From contig CM066041.1 in the NCBI GenBank assembly GCA_033557465.1, positions 154,665,532 through 154,729,531 on the forward strand: DNA of 64,000 bases, written 5' to 3'. The notes beneath the pieces are model-generated. The model saw nothing but the letters and a program-made list of their open reading frames with translations, searched no databases and was not told where the DNA came from. Of this stretch, positions 54,671 through 64,000 are shown in pieces; the stretch's first letter is position 1, and every line of letters begins with the position of its first letter. A program made the position numbers and the translations under genes. This stretch comes from Ichthyophis bannanicus. Lineage: Eukaryota; Chordata; Amphibia; Gymnophiona; Ichthyophiidae.

Positions 54671-56825
54671 AACCTGACCCACACAAACAGTGCTTGAATA
54701 TCTTCTGCACCTCTCTGAGTCTGGACTCAAGTCCAATTCTACAAGGGTACCCCTCAGCGCAACTGGAGCTTATTACCAGTGCCGATGCTGATAGATCGAA
54801 GTGCCAGAAATCTTGTCATGCTGCTTCTCTTGGTTTGTCATCAGCAGACACAAATTACAAGAAGAGGCTTATGACCAGTTCCCAAGCAATAGAGTCACCA
54901 TTTATTGATATCCGTAGTAGATATGGTCCTCGAGTACCTGGTACACTTCTTAATCCACTGGAAAGTATTTGGGACATATTGTCCACAAAACTAGCCACAG
55001 AAAAATCAAACAGCTCAATTTTGAAAAAAGTATAGCCAACTAAAACTCCAAGCGCCTAAGGGGGCAGAGGTGTCACAGAAAATAAAATAAACTTGTAAAC
55101 AAGGAAAAACCTAACTAGGAAGATTATGGGAAAGGATAGACAAAACCGGGATGGCAGGTGAGAAAAATGGCCAAAAAACCCACCAGGAACTGCATCACTG
55201 ACATTCATGCTAAGAATACACATCAATGGAACTCCGCAGAAAGAAACAGACTGAGGGTAAGACAGCACTGTGGAAGCAGGCAGGAAGATACATGGAGGCA
55301 CGGCAGAGCTTCCAAAAGCTTCTAGGAGCTGAGAATGCTCCCACATAGGGCTTCATTGGATGACGCTACCCATATGTGAGGACTCCTTTTCTGCTTGTCC
55401 ATGGAGAGCTAATCTTAACTCCCTTGAAACTGTCTGATAGGTCCATGCATGCAATCAATTGACCTAACACTGATGGAAAATGAACCATCTCAAAACGTAG
55501 TCATCGTTTGTTGTTCCTACAGCATATCTTGAGGGAAGGCTATATAATAAACAGTGCGGATAAGAGTGGCCCTCAGAAACAGAGTGATGTAGAGTGAGGT
55601 GACTGCAAAAATGGACTGGAAGGTGCCAGTGACTCAGAAAAGCGAAGGCTGCGGTGACGTACAGGTGCTCCACTGGCATGGGTTTTGCACTGTGTGACAG
55701 ACTAAAGCTGAGGCTCTAGCTACTGGCAAAAGTGGAGGATGGCTTCCTATCCAAGTGGCATCTGGTGATGAAGCCTTCAAGCCTTCATCAGTGAGGTCCA
55801 GAAACTGGGTTATGGGCCTGTATATCCTCTGGTAAGGCTACCCCCTCCTGTTTCTCTGTGGGCTTTGCCTCCCCAGCTCTAATGCATGGAAAAAACAATT
55901 GTTCAGGTCACTCACGATAATTCCTGAAGCCCGCCACGTATGCCCCATACACGGGCATGCAAAGTCAGCTAAGCACTCAGAGACACTGAATAATACACAG
56001 GCAGATGCAAGAATAACAGAGCTACAGAGAAGAGAAACTGGCAAACATAGGGTAAGAGAGAAGAGAAAGAGAGAGATAGGGAGGGCAAAAAGAAAGGAGT
56101 AGGTAGGAAGGACTATAGGGGGCACAAATGAGTAAAGGGAGAGGAAAAATAGCAGTGTTCAAGAGATAAAAAAATCAGGAAACACAAATCACAAGCAAAT
56201 CTCTTACAGCTAACACCTCCACAAACACAAGGTCCCAAAAGACAACCAAAGACAGTGATTATGTGCAATACACTGATGTTTAGATTTGCCACTTTCAGTG
56301 TCCACGAGTTATAAAATTTATGTCCTGCACGTTTACCCTGTAGGATCTCCTGTGACATGTCCCCATGTGGACATACAAAAGATTGCATTGCCAGCACAGT
56401 CCCATGTAGAAAGCACTTGCTGTAAAATGTACATTTACATAGGGATGATATTTACATATATAAACGTCCTAGTTACATGTGTAAAAGCCGAGCAAGCCTT
56501 CTAAAATGACTCCTAAAGCAGTTCCCAGGTCTTTGCATTTGTGTGGCTGTCAGGGCTTATGGTTTTGCTGAGACTGCTGCTTTCTGTCTTACCCTAGAAG
56601 ATGCCACTCTATGCAAAAGCACCATTTGCACACTCAGTTGTGCAAACCTTGCCTCTATCAGAGCCTAAGGACTGATATGACAAGGTGCAGGAAGCTTCAG
56701 GAATACTTTAGCACTGGGTTCTATGCCTATTTTTCTGCACAAAAGTCACCGACTAGTGCAGGGAAGGTTTTTTGCACATTAAAGGTATATATGTATGTAA
56801 AGGTATATGCAGATGTTAAAGTGCA
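54671..56825. other. No gene recognised
   Basis: At 54950-55035 the plus strand reads NPLESIWDILSTKLA, faintly like the NPIENLWDxL end of Tc1 transposases, too short to call. Other frames show no domain. GA-rich text lies at 56000-56110. Confidence 0.4.
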
Positions 56826-57345
56826 GCCTGATATTCAAAAGCAATTACCCTGTATAGTGGCAGCTGCTGTACAGATAAGTGCCTGTAAATTTTCAGTGGC
56901 ACGCTTTGTACCCCGACCCTATTCGCAGAGTGCTGGAAGAGAGTGCATGCCTGCCGCCTAACTCTATAGATAGTTGGCAATATTCAGCCATAAATCTATA
57001 TATATAGCTATGTGGTTTAATTTAGAAAAGCAAAAATGCTGTCACGAATTAAACTGCTTAGCTAAAATGGATAGCAGCTGTATAGCACCGCTATCCATAG
57101 AGGGGCGATCACTGCTTCCCATGCATATTCAGCGCCATATGTTATCATGTGTTTATTGCTCTTTGTAAACCACGTTAGCCTGCACATTATGTTACGCACT
57201 CTTGAGTTCACTGTAAACCGTTTTGACTGGTAGAGAAATGGTATATAAAAGACATTAAATAAATAAATCTGGATAGCAGCGCTGAACGTACATGGATAAA
57301 TTAGCCATGCCTGACGTTTAAACAAAAGCACTTACTGTGACATTT
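56826..57345. repeat. GATATTC-family repeat, copy 7, with LINE tail
   Basis: Ends are CCTGATATTCAAAAGC and ACATTTGAATATGGACC. A LINE/SINE tail (TTTGTAAACCACGTTAGCC, ATTAAATAAATAAAT) occupies 57160-57270. Confidence 0.6.
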
Positions 57346-57427
57346 GAATATGGACCTGGTGTTCATTTCTATCCAATGGTAATAAATGCAAAGAAAGGTG
57401 CACAAGAACTGAAGTCTTAATGCCTGG

Positions 57428-57900
57428 TGTTCTGGGGGGGGGGGGGGTAGGGGGGACATATTCAGTGGTGGTTGCCATCGCTGCTTAAGTAAAGGCCAAA
57501 TAGTCAGTGCTGGGCTATATCTGGTAACCGGCACTGAATATCCAGTTTGCTTGGACTGCAAAAGCACCTGACGTTACGATAGCCTTTCACCTGTCCTAAC
57601 TTTAGGTGGTTTAGCTAACCATTTAGTGGCTGAGTATCGCTACTGACCAGCTTGCTAATGGAGCTGCCCCCGGGACACCCCATCACTAACTGCTTAGCGA
57701 CAGGGTGTTTAACCAGACAGGTAGTGGTGACCTGGATTGGCTACTGTTGGAAACTAGATAATGGTTTTGATGGACCTTGGTCTGAACCAGTATGGTATTT
57801 CTTAACCAGGTTAGTGCCGCTGAATAACCCGGTGAGCAGAATTTATGCAGCTTGGAGGTCTGCAAACCACATAAATCCCTTCAAATATGCCCCACTGGGA
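57428..57900. repeat. Poly-G run and GATATTC-family repeat, copy 8
   Basis: A poly-G run (about 57433-57456) is followed by family blocks (CACTGAATATCCAG, GGCTGAGTATCGC, CTGAATAACCCGG). A CR1-type tail segment (TACTGTTGGAAACTAGATAA, TGGACCTTGGTCTGAACCAG) lies at 57730-57812. Confidence 0.6.
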
Positions 57901-58689
57901 GCTTAGCTCATAAGCTGAGGAGGAGTAAATGTTAACTCATTTTTCTGTGGCTTGCATAAGTGAAGGTTTTGCGCCAGTTTCTCTTCTTGGGCCAGCATGA
58001 ACTTCCTTCAACTTTACTTTTACTGCCTCAGCTAATTGAGGGCTGGAAGAACAGCTGGAAAAGAGGATGAAAGAGAAAAGAAAGACCAGGGCAGTACGAC
58101 AGAAGAAAGCCATTTTCAGGAGGTCCCACAGACAGAGCTGGAATTACAGGAGATGGATGTGTTCCACAGGTAAAAATTGATTCTGCCCTTATATGGAGAC
58201 ATTTGTAGTAATATTGAACCTGTCACAGTTTGTATGCATGCCATACCCAACTTGATGAAGATATTCTGCACAATACATTTTCTGGCCAGCAGATTGTTCC
58301 AGAATACTGTGGACATTCTCTGTGGAATAGACAAATCATCCTTTCCCAAACATTTTAGCCAGGTCCATGGACCATGACAAACTGTGTCTGGGAATGTATC
58401 CAGTATCCAGAAAAGCGGGCACCATGGCAAGAATTGAAGGATCTTTTAAGATATCACTAGAATACCAAGTGTGCAAAATTCTGCAGTCTTATTTATCTCT
58501 GTACCCATCAATTTGGTTACCGTCACATATAGGATTCCTTATAAAATTTCAATACTCACACATTAAATTTTCCACACTGGTTTTGCCAATGTTCTTAGCT
58601 CGTTCATTTATTTCCTACATTCCAACCTGTGCATTGGGATGCTGCATCGACTTCTTTTGGTGGTACCGTCTTGTACTAAGGTGAGGCTG
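57901..58689. other. No gene recognised
   Basis: Short frames only; nothing identified. Confidence 0.4.
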
Positions 58690-59070
58690 GATACAAGCAG
58701 ATGATCTGGATTTGTGTCATGGCAGAATCATCATATACAGAGTTTGAGAAAGCACTTAAAACGTTCTACTTTAGGAAGCATTTCAACTTAATAACCAGAA
58801 ATTTCTCTCTACTGTTCCTTGATGATGTCAGAAGACTGAATGAGCAGAATTTTGATTGTTCCCTTTGTGATCCTTCCCATATCTCCATTGGGGATGTTGA
58901 TTAGCTTCATTTTCCTCTATTTACTTTCCTTTAGTTTCTATATTGTCCTAGCTTGCAGTCTTTTTTTATCTTATTCACCATATTCTTATGTACTGGATTA
59001 GTATTTTATTATATTTACTTTGTAAACCGCTTAGATGTTTCCCATTAGCGGTTTACAAAATAAAGAAAAC
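58690..59070 (+). repeat. LINE C-terminus and 3' UTR
   Basis: YTEFEKALKTFYFRKHFNL, then a T-rich UTR, then TTTGTAAACCGCTTAGATG and TAGCGGTTTACAAAATAAAG. The last two blocks form a short inverted pair (GTAAACCGCT/AGCGGTTTAC). Confidence 0.7.
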
Positions 59071-59244
59071 GTGAAACTTGATGTTTTCACACCTCCATCT
59101 GATAAAGAAATGGCAGTCTGGAATAGGAAGCACTTAGATTCTGAATAATTTAAGTTGTATTTGATACACACATGAGAATCTTGAATGTGGTCTCCAAGTT
59201 TCCAGGTGCTGCCGTGACTTTCATATTCTTTCCAAATGGACGCT

Positions 59245-59905
59245 TGGATAATGCTCGAGGCCGCGGGCCGGGTCCCGCGGCCGTCAGTAACCTGGGCCCG
59301 GGCCCGGCCTCGGCCTCCAGCGTGCTGGTTGCTGGGGGGGGGGGGGGGGGGGGGCCCGGGCGGGTTGAGAGGGAACGGCGAGCGCGGCGTTTGAAATCGC
59401 TCCGTCACAACGTCGGAGCGATTTCATTGGCCGGCGGTCGGCGGGGGGGCGGCGCTGTGTCGGCGAGGAGCCGCGTGGCCGTCTTCTTCTGGCCGCGGCT
59501 CCTCGGGAAACCGGTCGTGTTCTTCGGGCTGGTGAGGGTCCCGGTGAGTTGGGTTCGTTGGGGGGGATTTTGGGGTCGCGGGGTGGGTGCCTTCGGTGAG
59601 GGGGGGTGCATCGAGGAAAGGGGGCTTTTTAAAAAAAAACAAAAAAAAAACTCAGACATATAAATAAGAGGAAAAGGAAGAATACCAGTTGGGGGGTGGC
59701 ACTGAGTAGGGCAGCCCTAACATGGCTGGCTCCAGCAGAGCCAGGAGGACGTCGGGGGCACGGGCTGGGGGTACTCCGCGGGGATCCCGCGGGGCAGGGG
59801 CAGCACCAGGCGCCGGAGCTGGTCGAGGAGTAGTGCGGGGGGGGTAGTAGGAAGGCGGCTAAGCGGCAGGTCGGGGCCGGGAAGCGGAGAGCTCTCCCTG
59901 CCCCT
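59245..59905. promoter_or_regulatory. GC-rich, CpG-rich leader of the DIRS element (tentative)
   Basis: An abrupt change to GC-rich DNA with many CpGs, a poly-G run (59333-59354) and a perfect hairpin (GAAATCGCTCCG ... CGGAGCGATTTC, 59391-59424). It probably holds the DIRS left terminal repeat and leader; an unrelated CpG island cannot be excluded. The left edge of the element is not defined. Confidence 0.4.
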
Positions 59906-59909
59906 GCAG

Positions 59910-61382
59910 GTGGTCTCAATGGTCCTGGGGAGGTGGGGAGCCCCCTGGGGGTGGGCGCTGGGCCAGGAATGGTGGAGGTTGATGGGTTGTTGGGGGGGGG
60001 GAGTGACTGAAGGGGGGGTGGTTGCTGCGAGCTTGTCTCACGGGGGGGTTGGGGATGGGGTGGATGGTACAGGAGGGGGGGGGCCTGGGTGGGTGCAGGC
60101 AGCGGCTGGGGCTTATGGGCCCCTATCTATGGGTTGGGGGGGGGCCGGATTGCATGGGGGAGGGTGGCCGGCTTGGTCCCCGGTACCTGGGCAAGCTCCG
60201 GCCTGGGGGGTGGGGTGGGGTGGGAACCATTGGGGTGCCGGGCTTCCGGCTGTTGGGCAGCCCCCCTGGGGGGCGGCAGACTGGGCGGCGGGGGGGCTGG
60301 GGCCCTCTGGTGGGGCGCGGGGCGGGGGTGTGGGGGGGGGGAGGGGGCCGTATGGGTGGGCGCCTCCGGGGACGGGCTTTCCGCCTTCCCCGGGTGTTGG
60401 CTCCCCGTGTGTTGGCTCTCCTCTCCCGTTGCAGGTGTCGGGGTCTGCTCCGGTTCCTCCGAGTGGGTCCTCAGCGGCGGCTGTGGGATCCACTGTGATG
60501 TCTTCGACTGCTAGCCAGCTGGGCCAGTCTTCGGTGGAGCAGACGGAGTCCACTTCGGAGGCGCAGACGACGGCGGCGCAGTTGACAGCAGGTGAGTTCT
60601 TGGGGGTCGCGGCGGGGGGAGGTGGGGCGGTGGTGGTGCCGAGCGAGTGTGCTCCGCCGGCACGGAAAGCCAAGGCGAAGCGGAAGCACCGACGGCGTCG
60701 GCGGAGGAGCGCGTCGTCTTCCTCCTCGTCGTCCGGGTCCTCAGCCACTTCCTCGGCTGACTCCACGGTCGTCCCGCAAGCGGGGGCGGGGACCGAGGGG
60801 GCGGGGTCTGCGGTGGTCCATTGCGCGGAATTGTGGGAGAGTGTTCCGCGCAAGTTGCGGAGGCGGATCGTGAAGCGGCGTTACCTGGATATTTTCCGGT
60901 TGTTGGAGGGGAGAAAACGTTCAGGGGAGAGTCGCAAGAAGCGTAAAGAGGACGAGAAAGCGGGGAGGGTACGGAAGGTGTCACGGAACACGTTGAATTG
61001 GACGCGGGCTTTCTTGCGGCTGGCGAGTGTATGGGGCCATGAGGACCCGAGTTGTTACGGCGAGCTTCTAGCTTACGCCGATGCCATCTTGTCGGCTTCC
61101 CAGGTGCACGAAGGTTGGGCCTGGCTCAATTATGATGAGGAGTTCCGCGACAGGATGGAGGAGAACAGGCAGTTGTCGTGGGGAATGAAGGATATCAACC
61201 TTTGGCTCACACAAATGTCGGCAAAAAGGGGCGGTATGGGGGGGGTACAGGTCCGGGTAAGGCGGCGGGTACGGCGGCTCCGGTCGGCCTGCGGCCCTTT
61301 CGGTCAGCGGGCCCGGGGGCCCGAGACGAGCAGAACGGGGGGCGAGCGGTCCCGGCGGGGACCTGTGCTGGCGATTCAATAA
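59910..61382 (+). CDS. DIRS gag-like protein, frameshifted near its end
   Basis: 490 codons are open. The first part (to about 60497) is Gly/Trp-rich and probably leader; an internal ATG at 60498 (MSSTASQLGQSSVEQTEST) is a likelier start. Then come a basic tract (KAKAKRKHRRRRRRS), a Ser run, ELWESVPRKLRRRIVKRRYL, VSRNTLNWTRAFLRLASVWG, HEGWAWLNYDEEFRDRM and SWGMKDINLWLTQMS, the usual DIRS gag core. The family's C-terminal zinc module (LCWRFN, CPFPDCKFRHACSLCGAGH) is encoded just downstream in another frame (about 61360-61460, stop 61504), cut off by a frameshift in or near the G run at 61238-61246 and a TAA at 61258. Confidence 0.8.
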   Translation: MVSMVLGRWGAPWGWALGQEWWRLMGCWGGGVTEGGVVAASLSHGGVGDGVDGTGGGGPGWVQAAAGAYGPLSMGWGGAGLHGGGWPAWSPVPGQAPAWGVGWGGNHWGAGLPAVGQPPWGAADWAAGGLGPSGGARGGGVGGGRGPYGWAPPGTGFPPSPGVGSPCVGSPLPLQVSGSAPVPPSGSSAAAVGSTVMSSTASQLGQSSVEQTESTSEAQTTAAQLTAGEFLGVAAGGGGAVVVPSECAPPARKAKAKRKHRRRRRRSASSSSSSSGSSATSSADSTVVPQAGAGTEGAGSAVVHCAELWESVPRKLRRRIVKRRYLDIFRLLEGRKRSGESRKKRKEDEKAGRVRKVSRNTLNWTRAFLRLASVWGHEDPSCYGELLAYADAILSASQVHEGWAWLNYDEEFRDRMEENRQLSWGMKDINLWLTQMSAKRGGMGGVQVRVRRRVRRLRSACGPFGQRARGPETSRTGGERSRRGPVLAIQ

Positions 61383-63124
61383 AACGTCCTGCCCCTTCCC
61401 GGACTGTAAGTTCCGGCACGCCTGTTCGCTTTGCGGCGCCGGTCACTCGGCCGTCAAGTGCAGCCGCAGAGCGGTGCCTGGGGCGGCAGCTGCCAGTAAG
61501 TGACGGGAATGCGGAGGGGCTAGCGCTTACCCCCATTAAGAGGCTGGCGCTGCAGCCGTGGCTGGAGCTTTATGCGGCTACCAGACATGGCAAGGCGGGG
61601 ACGATGTTATGGGCAGGGTTTTCCGAGGGCTTTCGTATCCCAGTGCGGGGGGCGGTTCAGGGGTTGGAAAGGGGGAATGCGGTATCGGTGATGCGGTTGG
61701 GGGAGGTGGCCCGGGGAAAGATTGCGGCGGAGCGTGCTCTGGGCAGAGTGGCTGGGCCGTTTGAACGGCCCCCCTTCTCGCCTTTTATCGTATCGCCGCT
61801 GGGGGTCATCCCGAAGAAGGAGCCGGGGCGGTATCAGCTGATCCATAATCTTTCTTGCCCCCTCGGTGCTTCGGTGAACGACCATATCCCGCGTGAGCTG
61901 TGCTCTGTGCGATATGCGTCCTTTGATGAGGCATTGGAGCTGGTGCGACAATGTGGGAAAGGGGCTCTGTTGGCGAAGGTGGACATTGAGTCAGCCTTTC
62001 GTCTCCTGCCGGTGCACCCGTCCGCCTTCCCCTTGCTGGGATTTCGTTTTGACAATCAGTACTACTATGACAAATGCATGCCCATGGGCTGTGCGATTTC
62101 GTGCGCCTACTTTGAAGCCTTTAGCTCTTTCTTGCACTGGGTGCTGGTGCGGATGTCTGGGCGGCGGACTATAGTGCATTATCTTGATGACTTCTTGTTC
62201 GTCGGGCCAGCCCAGTCCGCCGTGTGCGGATCTTTGCTGGGGCTTTTCCTGGGCTTGGCGGCGGATTTTGGCATCCCGTTGGCAGAGGGCAAGACGGTCG
62301 GACCGGTGACTCGTATCTCCTTTCTGGGGATAGAGATTGATTCAATTGAGTTTGTGGTCCGGTTGCCTGCGGATTAGGTAGAGCGGCTGCGGCTCTTGGT
62401 GGCGGCGGTTGGTTCCGCTGCGAAGGTGACTTTGACCGAGCTTCAAAGTTTAGTTGGTCACCTGAATTTTGCATGTCGGGTCATTGCTATGGGGCGGCCC
62501 TTTGCGCGAAGATTATCGTTGGCAATGGCCGGGGTCCGATGTGGGCATCATCGCATCCGAGTCAATGCGGGGATGCGAGCCGATCTGCGCGTGTGGGATG
62601 CGTTCCTGGCGGACTACAATGGTTGCTCGTTGTTACAGTCCAGGGAGATTTCCAACCGGGATCTGGAATTGTTTTCAGATGCAGCCGGTGGTTCGGGCAT
62701 GGGATTGTACTTCCAGGGCGCGTGGTGTGCGGTGCCGTGGCCCGCATCGTGGTGTTCAGGTGGTTTGACGCGCAACGTGACGTTCCTCGAATTATTTCCG
62801 ATTGTGGTGGCCTTATGGTTGTGGCCGGAGAGGTTACGGGATAGGCGGGTTGTTTTCTGGTGTGATAACGCTGCGGTGGTGCAAGTCATTAATCGCCATT
62901 CTCCCAAGTGTCCACGGGTAGCAGCGTTGATGCGGGTGTTTGTGCTGGCTTGTCTTCGTCTTAATATCACGGCTCGGGCCCGTCATGTGCCGGGCGTTCA
63001 GAATGGGATTGCTGATGCTTTGTCTCGTTTCCAGTGGGAGCGGTTTCGGGAATTGGCACCGGGGGTGGACGAGACCGCGGCGGTAGTGCCGGAGCACCTT
63101 TGGCAGCTTGGGACGCCGGAATGA
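61178..63124 (+). pseudogene. DIRS reverse transcriptase-RNase H, one amber codon
   Basis: One frame from 61178 to the TGA at 63122-63124, broken only by a TAG at 62375-62377. RT motifs in order: FIVSPLGVIPKKEPGRYQLI, ALLAKVDIESAFRLLPVHP (first Asp), CMPMGCAISCAYFE, IVHYLDDFLFVG (YLDD catalytic pair at about 62176), FLGIEIDS. After the TAG: LTELQSLVGHLNFACRVI (connection), LELFSDAAGG (RNase H Asp), LELFPIVVAL (Glu), VFWCDNAAVV (Asp) and HVPGVQNGIADALSRF (His and Asp). The first 100 codons overlap gag and may not be translated. All catalytic residues are kept. The stop could be a recent mutation or a readthrough site. Confidence 0.88.
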
Positions 63125-64000
63125 TCTCGTTGCTGCGTTCTTCCCTGGCTCCAGGTACGTGGAAAGCCTATCTGCGGGGGTATACACGGGTTCGTGAGTT
63201 TCTGTGGGGAAGGGGCTGGAGGGGTGGCAGCGTTGGGGACCTCTTGGCAGGGTCTTTCATAGTCTGGGCGAAGGAGTCTGGTTGGTCCCGGTCAGCGGCA
63301 CGGGCGGCTTTGGTCGGTTTCTCCTTCTTTTGCAGGGTGGCGGGTTGGGGCAATCCGGGCACTTCGTACGTAGTGAAGCGGCTCCTAGCCGGTTGGGCTC
63401 GAGTGCAGCCCCCTGCCTCAGATTGGCGCCGTCCTGTGTCGCATGACTTGCTGCTGCGGATTTGGGGTGTCCTGCCCGAGGTCGCGGCTTCCTCGTTGGA
63501 GGCCGTCCTGTTCCGGGCATTGTTTGTCACAGCATTCTTTGGGGCCTTTCGAGTTAGTGAACTGGTCCCCCAGGCGGGCGGGGCGGGGGGGTCGGGAGGG
63601 TTGCAGGAGCATCAGGTGGACCTGCAGGAGCAGTTGGTTCGGATATTTCTGGATCGCTCGAAAACTGACCCGCAGGGGCGGGGTCGGTGGGTGCTGTTGC
63701 GGGCCATCCCTGGTCTGGAATCTTGTCCGGTGCAGAACTTGTTGATGTACCGGCGTCAGCGTCGGGTTGGGGCTGGCTGTTTCTTTTGTCATGAGGACGG
63801 TTCGGCCGTCACCCAGTTTCAATTCACGGCGGTCTTCCGCCTGGCCTTGAGGCGGTTGGGGGTGGACGAGTGCGGGTACGCTTCTCATTCCTTTCGGATA
63901 GGTGCGGCGACCAGTGCTGCGGCCGCGGGCCTCGGGGGTGAGGTGATTCAACGCATCGGGCGTTGGAGCTCCAGGGCCTACACGGGCTATGTGCGCCCAG
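63121..64000 (+). CDS. DIRS tyrosine recombinase, open at window end
   Basis: ATG at 63121 overlaps the TGA of RT-RNase H (ATGA). The frame has no stop to 64000. The N-terminal SAM-like core-binding part (LAPGTWKAYLRGYTRVREFL, SWSRSAARAALVGFSFFCRV-like) is followed by the catalytic part: AFFGAFRVSELV (first Arg), DRSKTDPQGRG (beta-sheet Lys region), SHSFRIGAATSAA (His-x-x-Arg), IGRWSSRAYTGYVRP (Trp, then the Tyr nucleophile). All expected catalytic residues are present. In DIRS elements this enzyme inserts the circular cDNA. Only the last residues and the stop lie outside the window. Confidence 0.9.
   Translation, partial: MISLLRSSLAPGTWKAYLRGYTRVREFLWGRGWRGGSVGDLLAGSFIVWAKESGWSRSAARAALVGFSFFCRVAGWGNPGTSYVVKRLLAGWARVQPPASDWRRPVSHDLLLRIWGVLPEVAASSLEAVLFRALFVTAFFGAFRVSELVPQAGGAGGSGGLQEHQVDLQEQLVRIFLDRSKTDPQGRGRWVLLRAIPGLESCPVQNLLMYRRQRRVGAGCFFCHEDGSAVTQFQFTAVFRLALRRLGVDECGYASHSFRIGAATSAAAAGLGGEVIQRIGRWSSRAYTGYVRP

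Larger units (their letters stand above)
59245..64000 (+). mobile_element. DIRS-type tyrosine-recombinase retroelement, 3' end beyond window
   Basis: Three genes lie in DIRS order: gag-like, RT-RNase H, tyrosine recombinase. No aspartic protease or DDE integrase is present, as expected for DIRS1-type elements, which integrate by site-specific recombination of a circular cDNA. Composition is much more GC-rich than the surroundings. The right terminal repeat and internal complementary region should lie beyond 64000. Confidence 0.88.

Noticed and set aside
54950..55035. NPLESIWDIL as a Tc1 transposase end
   Set aside because: No other transposase motif or terminal repeat nearby; about ten residues can match by chance.
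60022..60514. Other plus and minus frames in the G-rich DIRS leader
   Set aside because: They are shadows of G-run composition; only the frame reaching the gag core has family motifs.
1..64000. A CRISPR array, operon or bacterial system
   Set aside because: Composition, LINEs, SINEs and poly-A tails mark this as vertebrate DNA; no spaced direct repeats of CRISPR type occur.

Overview
The window looks like non-coding DNA from a large, repeat-rich vertebrate genome. CR1 and L2 LINEs, Tx1/L1-type LINEs, tRNA-headed CORE-type SINEs, hAT, Tc1 and mariner transposons and a DIRS-type tyrosine-recombinase retroelement occur together. That mix fits an amphibian best, possibly a caecilian, but the assignment is an inference from repeat style and not from a gene. 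I found no host protein-coding gene that I can name. One 171-bp exon-like segment (47940-48110) is the only candidate.

Layout. 1-3.7 kb: diverged tRNA-headed SINEs and short tandem repeats. 3.7-10.3 kb: a three-level nest. An outer element with inverted arms that carry hammerhead-ribozyme-like motifs holds a DNA transposon (4069-10116, 11-bp terminal inverted repeats, apparent TAA target duplication). That transposon's single gene was split by an L1 with a 16-bp target duplication. 10.4-12 kb: another hammerhead-like motif and a 379-bp near-perfect palindrome with such a motif in each arm. 13-38 kb: SINEs, a dead mariner (17326-18530), CR1, L2 and L1 relics, a Tc1 (34224-37321) split by an insert with a Ser/Gly-rich frame, and a mariner-like MITE. 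38-47 kb: a broken CR1 interrupted by a TTA-flanked palindromic MITE, an L2, a 3.85-kb hAT with a perfect 8-bp target duplication that carries a 2.5-kb C-rich satellite and two palindromes, and a small hAT MITE. 49-54.7 kb: CR1 tail, hAT MITE, an L2-like LINE, and a CR1 with an internal inverted segment. 56.8-59 kb: more palindromic repeats and a LINE tail. 59.2-64 kb: a GC-rich DIRS element, open at the window edge, with gag, RT-RNase H (one amber codon) and an unbroken tyrosine recombinase.

The genes here act for mobile elements, not the host. The insertions can be ordered from their target duplications: the CR1 at 41-46 kb was invaded by two hAT elements, and removing each with one duplication copy rejoins the CR1 reading. 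The DIRS element is the youngest-looking coding unit. The long open frames at 42.5-45 kb come from a simple satellite and are not genes.
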